In this document: in pieces, positions 1 to 10,700 of the stretch
Position numbering within the stretch: the first letter of the stretch is position 1
How the letters are laid out: each line of letters starts with the position of its first letter
Assembly (NCBI GenBank): GCA_002633005.1
Contig: NMRA01000040.1
Span: 203,362 to 267,361, forward strand
DNA length: 64,000 nucleotides
Source: Phoronis australis
Lineage: Eukaryota; Phoronida; Phoronidae
Reading direction: 5' to 3'
The notes under the pieces: generated by a model
Database searches by the model: none
What the model was told of the DNA's origin: nothing
The model's input: only the letters and a program-made list of their open reading frames with translations
Made by a program: the position numbers and the translations under genes

Positions 1-11
1 CCTTTTCTTAC

Positions 12-131
12 CAGAAAACACTGGCACTACTGTAACCCCATCTAGTGTTTGGGCTGTAAACTGCACCATCATCTGCTGTTGTTTTGCTTTTGGCACACAA
101 ATGTCACATATGTCAACAGACTTACTGAGCT
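12..131 (-). CDS. Internal exon of an unidentified minus-strand gene (edge of window)
   Basis: On the minus strand a 120-base stretch is open, ends in a strong donor (CTG|GTAAGA) and can start after CCCAG. In the frame with 2+117+1 bases it reads SVDICDICVPKAKQQQ and then FTAQTLDGVTVVPVFSG. The composition is protein-like, with a C-x2-C pair. The frame stays open a little upstream, so the exact acceptor is uncertain. I do not recognise the family. The gene continues off the left edge and would be transcribed away from the collagen gene. Confidence 0.5.
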
Positions 132-942
132 CTGGGTAGTTACAACATGGTCAGTTCTCAAGATCGATTTAGGAACAGTAAGAGTTCTTTCCAATAGTTT
201 GTGTTTTTAACTTTTGACCTTAAAATTGACAAAAGCCAGTGTAATATGCCTCTTCCCAAATTGAGATAGCATTTGCAAGAATATATGCGCTAATACACTT
301 TGATTTCATGTAGTGTGGGCAGATTTAGGGCATCATATGGTGGTCAAAATTTCCACCTCAAGTGACACATACCTGATCTGTTGTTAATTTCAATTTGAAA
401 TCTTTTATGCTGACTATCAAGAGTTATGGTAACAAGTCATAAAGTGATTTCGCAGATCCTTTTACTATTTTGTTTTTAGTTGGTGGTGAGATATGGGGAC
501 CCTGGCACCTCTTAACTCTACAGGCCTGTTCATGTGACTCGTTTTTGTGGACATTTTTGCAAATCCAGTTTCACCAAATTTTGAAGAATTTAATGTGGAA
601 AATGTTCCAGATGCTGGGACAGTTATTTACACTTTTATGACACTGCGGATGGTATAAGAATTTCCACTAACTTCCAAAAGGTCTCAAAATCTCTGTTGTC
701 TCTCTATAAAAATTTGGTTTATCTAAAGATGTGGTCTGGCGAAGAGATGTTTGTATGTACAACCCATCCACCAATCTTCTTCATTGTGTTGGAGGCTGTA
801 TGTCTATTCTCACTCTTGTATGTCTAACACCTAAAGATTTTAATCTCAGTTGAAACTGTTTTACTGCCAAACCTGCCTGTGGCAACAATACCCATTGCTG
901 TCCCACGTGTCAATCAGCTAGTTAGAATAATTACGGTCTCTT

Positions 943-970
943 TACTTGGCGAAATAAATTTCGCCAAGTA
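943..970. repeat. Perfect 13-bp-arm hairpin
   Basis: TACTTGGCGAAAT and its exact reverse complement are separated by two bases. The half-motif ATTTCGCCAAG recurs near 1286-1296, suggesting the end of a small repeat element rather than a gene signal. Confidence 0.6.
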
Positions 971-2454
971 TATTGCTCTGACACTATGTTTGTTTTTTTT
1001 TTTGTTTTTTTTTTTGTTTGTTCGCACGATACAGGTCGCAATTTTCGTCCGATCATCACGAAATTTACACATAACACGTACCTCCGGAAGTTCTGGAAGC
1101 CTATTGTTTTTCGTCGAAATCGGATCCAAGATGGCGGNCAAGTGTCGCACAAGACTGTAGCCTTTTTCTTACTGATTTCGGACCTCTACGTTCGCCATGT
1201 GTATGTTATTAATACTTCTTTTTTTCACCATCGTCGTCATATTCGTCATCTTTGTCATCATCTTTATCGTCATCTTTTTGGTTAATTTCGCCAAGGTTCG
1301 CTCCTCGGAGCGCTTTCATTACTTATTTATTGTTGAATTTCATTGGAGAAAGCTGCAGTTGACCAACATGGTGAGACGACAGGATCGGTCTTGTCAAATC
1401 TTGAATGAATGTCAAGTTTTTTTATTTTGTCCTGGTCACTCAGAGTGCTGCTTTGTGAAAAGGTGTTCAGGAGTGTGCAATGGTGCAAAAGTATTCCCTA
1501 CCCTAAAGGCAACAACAACATCCCCCTGCTACTTGGGAGAGATCACAAAAAACAGTTGCTGAACTGTTTGATGCTATGCCCCAGACTTAAGTTCAAACTT
1601 TTCCAGGATATGGCTTTAGTTGGATTTTGATTATTTCATTAACTCCCATTAAGATTTTAAACCCAAACAGGTGATATTGTTTGAGGACGGTGTGTTGGGA
1701 TTCTACTCCATGTTAATCCCCACCCTTCATCTGGATTTGTTTTAATTGATTCTTAAGAACTGTTCAAATGGGCTTGCTGCTAATTGAATACACAATTCTG
1801 TACATAATTGGTAAGGCTTCTGGAGCCAAGGATTGCTGGTCTGATAAATTGTTAGCATAAACAGGCCTTTCCCACTTGTTCCACTGTTACTTAAGCTTGG
1901 GTCAATGGGAACACTTTTGGCTTCCATTTTTAATCGTCTATCAAAAAACTTAAGGCTTTGTCATCAAGTAAAAGTATATATTTTCAGAAAGAGACAAGAT
2001 CTTGAGGCAAGTGCAGGGGAAACTTTGAAGAATTCCATATATTCTAGGTCTTCTGTTAAAGGAAGGATGCTCGATTCTTTAAAAAATAATTGCTTTGCTC
2101 CAGGTTCAAATCACTTTTTCCTTGTCGAGAATGTACCCTGTTAATCTTAGCACGCCATTTAGATCAAAAAGTATTAACCGATTCCTCATCAACGTGAGCA
2201 ACCGCTTGCAAGAATAACTACTTGTATTTGTAGAGGCTTTCTGTGAACAAGTAAGGTTCACATCAACACCTCTCTTAAACCTGTGGACACTTGCAAAAAG
2301 TTGTGACCCTAAGGACAGACAACCCAGAAAAAAACAGTTAATGTGATTTATGGAATCAAGTGCTGTGAGTCTCTTTATACAAACAACTAGACCTCTGAAA
2401 GCAGGTTATCTCTTCATCTATGGTGATATCTAGTGCCATCCACTCACAGACATC

Positions 2455-2870
2455 CTAGAACAAGTTGCTCCTGAAACAAGTTGTCGCTGGGTTTGGAGGC
2501 TGTGTGGACGCTATTTAAACTGGCGTAACTTACCCCACTTCCGACAACTTACTCCACTTTATGGAGGTAGGATAACTTGTTATGGGGTAACTTGCACCTC
2601 TTCTTATTCCTGTGTGGCAGCTAACCCCAGGGGCAAGGCGGAGTAATTATAAGGTGTGGTAACATAACAGGCAAGTCTTCTTTTGTGTCCCCATTGGCAT
2701 CAGCTGTTCATTGTCATACACAGATTGACAGCTTCTGCACCACCCCAGTTATCAGATGTCTGTATCTGTGTGTGGTGTGTGGGTGCTCCACTTAAAAAAG
2801 TGGGGTAAGTTGCATTATTGTAAGCTTTTCTAGGGTAGGCTGCGTGTGTGGAGGGGACTAAATGTTACTC
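2455..2870 (+). repeat. Repeat element related to the one at 58258-58700
   Basis: It shares the phrase TTTGGAGGCTGTGTGGA and flanking sequence with 58258-58330, and a CAAGGCG-containing stretch further on. AACTTACCCCACTT near 2526 is matched by AAGTGGGGTAAGTT near 2797, an internal inverted repeat. It looks like a non-autonomous DNA element; the class is not determined. Confidence 0.5.
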
Positions 2871-3794
2871 AGCTGTGGTCACCCAGTATAGGAAATAAAC
2901 AATGGTTCTGGGATTCTGTGTTAGCTTGCCCCCTCCCCCTCCCGAATGATTTGATTCGTTTAAGCCACCAGAATTAAATCTGCATTAGACACGTGCTTTC
3001 TGTCAAAAACAGGTTTAAATTAAACCACTTAGTTATAAAATTGGCCTTATCTTCTGCCTTACTCTGTTCAGAAGTGATCTCTGGGCTCGCATTTGGCTGT
3101 CTGTCATTTCTTCAGACAAAGCTCATAACATTTCAGGTCATGATGTGAAATTTTATGAGCTTGCTCTTGAGCAATAACAAACTGACAGTTCTTTCCAATG
3201 GTAATATATAAACACCCAAGAGAAATTATTGGTGTAATAACACCTGGAAACACCCAGATAGCATTTCTTTTTTAGTCGTCTGGACACCACAGTAACATAA
3301 TGATACGTGAATTTCTGACATAGTTGCAACTCTCAGAAATCTGCTTTACCGGGGTCACCCAACAAAATGTGAGGTTGCATTGGCGAGCTGCAGGTGGCCA
3401 AGTGAGCACTGTTAATATTACATTTGAAACTTGGCCTGTTTTATGACACCATGCAATTTGTTAATATATATGTACAAGAAATGCAGTCCTCCGATGCTCG
3501 GCTAATCAAAAGTCCTTTTGAATGGACTAGATCACTAGCAATTACCGCAGACTTAGTGGCTACAAAATACTGACGAAAATAAATTGATGTATCGTTGACT
3601 AAAATGGGGGTTTTCAAACTTCTATCACACAGACTTCTCGGGCAACGTATGTAGGACCCTAGAAAATTGTCCTAATTTGGCAACTAGTGTATGAGAAATT
3701 ACTGAGGATTCTTATGAAACTTTCAGATACTATGTGTTATGCACTGTTCTCTAAAACACCTTGTTTTTAAATGCTCAAATTTGGCATAGGATTT

Positions 3795-4125
3795 TTATGC
3801 AAAAACCTTGAAGTTGAAGGAAATGAAAATGAAATGAGAGAGAGAGGGAGAGAAAACCGCGACAGCGTTTTTGAGATTTCCCCTTAAATATCCAAATCAA
3901 ACAAAGTTTGGTCATAATATTGGTACCATTGTTGTGCTACGAATGTACCTTTCTTTTTGAATAATTTTACTTAAAAACACATGGTCACGTGACCTAGGTA
4001 ATGGTAGATTGGTACAAATTAAGAAATAAAATTCTACATTTTTTCTACTTTCATTAAATATATACTTTTACTGAGTTAAGATCAATAGCTTTATATAGGG
4101 TATGTATGGCTGAATGCAAACCATC
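3795..4125 (+). repeat. T-rich dispersed repeat, copy 1
   Basis: Aligns by eye over about 230 bp with 30560-30880 and 36320-36640, including an AATTCTACA..TTTCTAC core followed by an AAATATATAC tract. A reverse-orientation copy lies near 24640-24790. Class unknown. Confidence 0.5.
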
Positions 4126-7100
4126 TCAATAAGGTCCTCATCTAAACCTGGTAACCTAAACCATACATTTGAAGTATGTACTAACAAATATGCATCATTG
4201 TTTTGAAGTTAGTATTTGGCCTGGTGTGTCAAATTTGACTTGGACCACCACGGTGAGGTGGCTGAAGGTGAAAGTGCGTGGGCAAAAAAAATAACTGGAA
4301 AAATTTCCACAGGGTTAAGTAGACCATGTGTGACTGGCTGACTGTGTAGGCGAGTGATTATTTTTTCGTCTGCATAATTTAATGGCAAGGCTGAATGTGC
4401 AGACTGGCCTTTGTCACTAGAGTTGGATTCAGTACAGTTTAATGGTGTTGACTTTTGACACTGAAGATAAAGTTTTCTTTTTCTTTTGAAGTATATTGCT
4501 TGATGCAGCACCCGTTGACCTTTTTACAGTGGCATTTGAAGGTCCTCCTACCCTCCATCTTTTAAGATTTCTGATTTTTATTGAGTTTAAATTAACTCGC
4601 TGCTTACATGTTTGAGCGATGGCCATTTTTTACAGTTTCAATAGAAAAGGAGTTTTTTATGATTCCTCTGATTTTAAACGGAGCTCGTCAAAATGCTGAA
4701 CTGTCAAAGATCGCATGGATTTATGGCTGTTGAAAATTTGAATTCCCTTCCATATCCAGCGGACACGTGACCTTCAGGCAGATTGTCCTTCTGGGCACTG
4801 ACATGGGCAACAAACGACTTGACCAACTGATAATGACTTGACCAGCAGCAACATTTCTTTAGGATCGTTATAATGCCTTCGATTGCAAGTTGCCCTTCTG
4901 GTCACTGACACCTACAGCAAACTAACGAAAATGTAGACTTGACTAACATATAATGACTTGGCCAGCATTAACATAATACCTAATAGCATTGCACCAACAC
5001 ACCTATGTGGTAGAAGTGTATGTGCTAGGTATTGTCCTCCCAAGAGAAACAAAATCTCCAGAATTCATATGCAGTGGTGGTCAACTCTAGTGTCTTGATA
5101 ATCACTGGCACACTACACTGGACCAGTCAATAATATTTCTACTTTTAAGAGCTGTGTTTGCCGACAGGTGTCCTTAGCTTCTGATCGTTCCAATATACTA
5201 TATATAATACTGAAAGGTGTGACACTCGAGGACTAGGAATTCACAATTGCTATACTTCAGCTGTCCATATCAAATACAAATCTCAATAAATTTACTTAAA
5301 ACAGGGGTTCAGATTTTTTGGTTGAAGGGGCTTGGCAATCCAGCAGCGTCAGTCGCCTCACTATACTGCTGAAGGTGGGAAACACAAAATCACCACCTCT
5401 TCACTCTTCAGTCACATGACGTGTCTTCTTTGAAAAAAATATGTGCAACTAAAAACTTCATAACCGCATCAGCTCTAGGAAAACCCTGACCAGAACTTAT
5501 GTACTGGCTCACTGGTAATTTGTGTATGTAGGCCATAATTCATTTGTCAGTATATGTATATGTTTGTGTATACATGCATACAAACTTTTTGATAACACAA
5601 CCAATTTTTTTGTTTGAAATCTTGATACAGAGCCGCTCATAGTGTAGAAACAATCTCCTTTCGTCAGGCTTGCGGTGACCCTGTATCAAGCTATCAAGCA
5701 AAAAGTTAAGTGGTGTTTTAAGTTCAATGAAGTTTGTGTTAACAAAGGGCTGCTACCCAATTATATACAAATTATATACGCATACACATACATACACTTG
5801 TGTGTATCAGAAAGGATTATATGTATAGTCTGCATTATTATATAACTGTTATGATATGTAGGATATCATGGCACCATCTCGAATGTGAATTAAGTCCCTG
5901 AAGATGAGCTTTGGATTTGTTTACTCCATTATCTAACTGTTAGTGATAATTAAGGTATCATCTCAAGTGTGAATAGTCTTGAAAGCTTTTGCTGATTATA
6001 GCAAGTTAGCCTTGGCTGAAATTGATGGGAACCATCACTTTTTTCTTTTAGTGGCCCTGTACAGACCAGAATCAACTATTGGGTATTTTGGATTAAGATC
6101 AATGTATGAAATTGGTGACTAAATGATAAAAGACATAGCGTCTTGTTCCAGCTGACTGCATCATCTGCTGCATACTGTGCTGGCATGCGCCATAGGTTTT
6201 ATGCTAATCCTCAGTCAAATATTGAACATTGTTCATTTGTTGCGTTTCAAGTGTGAGAACACTCCTTTCCAAGACTGTCCCTTGCCATTTAAGTGTGAAT
6301 GAAATAAATACAGTGTAGTCGGGTTGTACCATATTCAAAAGAAAAAGTGGGTTTTAAATAATTGCTGTTTTTGATTATTTAGTACGCATTTACGCATTTA
6401 AGTAATTATCTGAGGCTGAAATGAGGAGTTTTGGTTTGATATCCTTGTCTCCATATTTTTGCCACCGTTTATACATTTTTGTAAATTCTATCTTTTTCTT
6501 CTGGTATGATTTACAGTATATTTTATTCATTTATATTGATGAAATTAATTCAGTCAATCAACCACCTTTTGCACTTTAAAAGCTGCCTCAGGGAAACTAA
6601 ATAAAGTAATTCAAGTGTACTTCTGTAATCAATGAACTGTGCCTTATAAGTATTGGATGACCTACACCTGGTGTATGGTATACTTGTGTAAAATTCGGAA
6701 TCCTAGATGCCTCTCAAATGCATTGCACACAATTTTTTTTGCAAATGCTGCAACACCTCACTCTAACATAAACTGTACAGCCAAGTCTAGGCCAGATTCC
6801 TTTGTAAAGTAAGGAGTCTCCTCCATTGAATATTCATGAGGGGTTCTGCATTTTCCAATTTATTCTGTCTATAGTCCTTTTCATATCAACTGAACTGTGG
6901 AGCATCGAATTAAATTGCTAAGTTAGCTGTACCTTTCAGACCAGTTTCAGTAGCAAACTGATACAGCGATGTTGTAGTTTGTTGTGTGGGTCATCGAAAT
7001 TATTGCAAGATCGTCCTTCCAAAATATGATGCTGGCGTAGTCTTTTTAAAGTTGAAGTATCATATATATGGTCGGGTAATAAATGAAATGATGTGCTCAT

Positions 7101-7554
7101 GGTCGGAGAATGGTTAACGTTTGAAGAAAAAACAACAAAAAATACCACGTGCCATTATTGACAGCAACACCTGTCCATAAATCTGATAACACTGAAGTTA
7201 CCTGTTCATGCCATATTGAAACATCTCCACTCCTGCTCTGCTGTTAAATCCATCTGTTTACTGTAATGTTAACTTGGCACTGTTATTTTTTATTCACGGC
7301 CGAAGTTAGCCCTTCATAGCGACAGACACGCCCCAAAACGTCAATGTGTTGCGTTGGTATGAAAGGCGCTCAATAGAAGGCTATTTGAGCCAGTTGTTTT
7401 AATTGAAAATTGAGTCATGATATTTGTTTCGCCATTTTGAAAAGATGTTATTAAATGTTCCAGAAAAAAATGTCATGCATTCGACAAAATTTATCTCAGA
7501 AGTTTGCGCCAGAACATGCTTATGTTAATTTATGATAGTTCAGATATGTGTACT

Positions 7555-7640
7555 CTCTTGTATAGTAGCTGACTTGTATAATGGCTGACTTGTATAATGA
7601 CTGACTTGTATAATGGCTGACTTGTATAATGGCCGACTTT
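7555..7640 (+). repeat. 16-bp minisatellite next to a splice acceptor
   Basis: Four full units of CTGACTTGTATAATGG (7569-7632, one mismatch), with degenerate half-units on each side. The last half-unit runs straight into the polypyrimidine tract of the 7S exon acceptor at 7650. Confidence 0.9.
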
Positions 7641-7650
7641 TGTTTTGTAG

Positions 7651-7722
7651 GAAAAAGTTATATGTGGCACCAACTGTGAACTAGGAAATAATTGCAGATG
7701 TATCGCAGAAAAAGGAGCGAGG
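7651..7722 (+). CDS. COL4A2: Collagen IV coding exon 1: 7S cysteine cluster
   Basis: 24 codons, phase 0 at both ends, TTTTGTAG acceptor and GTAAGT donor. Encodes [18 protein letters not shown], four cysteines just before the helix begins. These make the inter-molecular disulfides of the 7S tetramer in type IV collagens. The EKGAR ending matches the alpha2-type 7S exon. The upstream exon with start codon and signal peptide is not visible. Confidence 0.88.
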
Positions 7723-10700
7723 GTAAGTATTTTCTACTCCCTAAAGGGTGAGTTTTGTCTCGTAACATAAATGTTAGCAGAGTTCTCTCCACTTTTTTTA
7801 ACGATTCTTACATTTCATTCAGTACCAAACTATGCACAAAATTCTGTATTGACGACTTTAAGGTAGGTGGATACACAAAAAAAATAATTTTCACTGTTTT
7901 TTACATTTTTATGTCATCCTAATCTTTAATTCTTGATGCACAGTATACTGAAGAAAAATAAAATCATTCTGAAAATCCAAAGTTGTTTTTTTAGCTACAT
8001 TTGACCAAGCCTCAGTAAGTCGTATGGCTTGAGTGCTCACCAGCTCAGTGATTGACAACTGGGGCGGAGCTTATGTACAAGGACACTTCCTAGCTCTAAT
8101 CTAACCCTGTCAACAAGCATTGCGTAACCGGGCAATCGAGAGTGCTGTACCAGCTGATATTGGTGTTGTAGCAAGACCAAGGCAAGAATAAAATAATTCT
8201 ATTTTTGACCATGTGAAAGTTGGTAGTGAAATTATGAACTAGCTCCTGTTCCGAGCCTGAGCCTGTTTGTGTATCTGCAAAGTACGCCAAGTCCTACCAA
8301 AGCCATCACTGCACTCAGCTTGAGGAGTCAGTGCAGAAATTGTGCATGTATAAGAGAAGTCGGTAATATGAGGTAAGGTGTCTTGCGAGAGGACGCTGAG
8401 CATCGACGTGGGTGGTGTTGCACGATTCGGTGAGAGTGCATGCACGCGCTGTGAAGACAAGCCGCGCGCGCGACACATTGGCAACTACATGCCGTCAGAG
8501 TAGAGTCTTCGCAGATAAACCGTGCTTCTGTGCTGGGAACGCGCCGGGAGAAACTTAGGCTGTCAAACCCAGAGGATTTTTTAACTTGCCACTGGCCGTA
8601 ACCCAAAGAAATGACCCAGTGTTCAACATAACAAAATTTTTCTAGTGCATAGATTCAAACGTAATCCTGAATTAAAACTCATGATATNNNNNNNNNNNNN
8701 NNNNNNNNNNNNNNNNNNNNNNNNNNNNNNNNNNNNNNNNNNNNNNNNNNNNNNNNNNNNNNNNNNNNNNNNNNNNNNNNNNNNNNNNNNNNNNNNNNNN
8801 NNNNNNNNNNNNNNNNNNNNNNNNNNNNNNNNNNNNNNNNNNNNNNNNNNNNNNNNNNNNNNNNNNNNNACGAAAGTTGCAAATTTGAAATCCTCTTGGA
8901 CTGAAGTAAAATCGCGTGCCAGGGTTTTTTGATAAATGGACCAGATTTTTAGTTATTAGACAGAAAGTGACCAAATGACAAAAAGTGGCGTGCTTGCCCC
9001 AACTCACACACAAAAAATGCCACAAAATCAAGATCATAATGATTGTGTACATATATTTGGTATGGATAAGTAGAATATTGCGTAAGGAAACAGTTGATGA
9101 TGATCCCTGTGCATTTTGAAAAAAAAATCAAGGTAAAATTGGATTTTTTGAAAATTAAAAAATACGATTTTTTAAAAAAACGAACTACAAAAAAAACTTT
9201 TTTTTCGATTTTTGTCACTTTCAGAGTCATGTCTAACTAGTTAAAACTCCCTTTTTACTCATTTTAGTTAGGAACCTGGAGATTTGATCAGTGTATACAC
9301 CTACCTTAAGTTTTCCACAGTTGTTTTTACTCAGTATACGGTGTGCGAAATGCATGTGAATCTTGCCGGCGAAATGTCTGTACTCAGTGCTACAGTAGCT
9401 GGAAAACAATTAGACAGCTGATAAGACCAGTAGCCTGAAGGGAGCACAAAAAATGGAAACCTAGCCCTTCCAGTCTATGTAGCAGATGCCATTTGGTCTT
9501 AATTTCTGCAACACTTACCAGAGTACCCCAGGTTAAATTGTTGTGGCATGAGTAAGACCTACCTGTCAGAATGGCCAAGTCATCTCCTCAATTTGTGTAC
9601 AGACGTTGTTGCTATTTGGCAGATTACCAAAGTCTGACAGAGAATTTTCAAAACATTTCCTCTTGCATTATTTTTTGCTCTGTACATTTCTTTTGCTTTC
9701 TCACTTAAATATCTCTTACTGTAATGAACACGAACATTTTCAGTCACCAAATAGCAGTAGAATAAATAGATTTGCTAAGTGCGAGTCCTTCACTCCAATT
9801 TTCGATTTTTAATTAAAATTCTTTATTTGATTTACAAAACTTGGTATGAGTTACAAATTATGTTTGTGTGACACTTCACTAAGTGTAACTCGATCACAAT
9901 TGTAATTTATGTTGTCTGTCAGTTAGTTTCTTCTCTGGTGTTTCAATGCAAAAAAAATGCATTTTTGGTCACAATTGCATGTCATTAGCTTTTGCCTGTA
10001 AAGGTTTTTTGTGACCTGAGACCTAAAACGTGCCCCTTCAATGAACTTTGCAATCCAGACTACATGTGTTCATAATTACTGTACAAAAGGTAGAAACAAA
10101 TGTTATCACAATATTAGTGTGACTCTGCTCTACATCAGAACAGCAACTCAAAACTGGAATAATATGTCTGTTGTCTGACTTAGCCAGCCAGTTCAGAGTT
10201 CGTATTTCTCAAAGTAGTGTCAAGGTATCAAATATACCAATCAGTCTCTCCGGTTCATGCCAAAACTCCCATTTTGGCAGGTTTTTCTGAACCAATAGTA
10301 AATTCAGATGTGGAAAGTAATATAATAAGATATGGCAGTTGGGAAATAATCAATCGAGCTAAATTTGAATTTAAAAAGTTACTCAAAGTACAATTATAAT
10401 TTTTGTTATTCTAATGAATATTAGTACATAACCAACATGTTGACAAGGGTGTCAGTGAATTAAAGGTGAAATTTCTGCAGAAAACAAATTTTTGAGTATA
10501 ATTTGCTGCCTTAAGCAATTCAATTCATATTTTTTGACAAAATATTGGCACAGCCCAAAACTAGAGTTTCACAAGTAAGCTCAAGACAGACAAGTAAGGA
10601 TAGACACTGCAGAAACTAGAATCATCTGGTAATATATATGTATAGTGGTGTGGTGCAGTGGCACCAATGTCAGCCAAAAGTAAGTGCCAGATTAATGTCT

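Larger units (their letters stand above)
132..7650. other. Non-coding region upstream of the first visible collagen exon
   Basis: No exon I can support. It holds a short perfect hairpin (943-970), a T/C-rich low-complexity tract (1197-1290), one undetermined base (1138), a foldback-like repeat copy (2455-2870), one copy of a T-rich repeat family (3795-4125), two overlapping minus-strand ORFs of doubtful status (4209-4626) and a minisatellite (7555-7640). It should contain or lie within the first collagen intron if the signal-peptide exon is upstream. Confidence 0.5.
7858..9309. mobile_element. TTAA-flanked element with 15-bp terminal inverted repeats
   Basis: Starts TTAA then GGTAGGTGGATACAC (7862) and ends with the inverse, GTGTATACACCTACC then TTAA (9306-9309). 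One mismatch between the ends. A TTAA target duplication fits piggyBac or Kolobok/ISL2EU-type elements. No transposase frame is seen, so probably non-autonomous. It contains a CpG-rich patch (8380-8560) and the assembly gap. Confidence 0.6.

Noticed and set aside
1197-1562. ORF beginning with a very long hydrophobic run, as a possible collagen signal-peptide exon
   Set aside because: The hydrophobicity comes from a T/C-rich simple tract, the run is too long for a signal peptide, and no consensus phase-0 donor follows.
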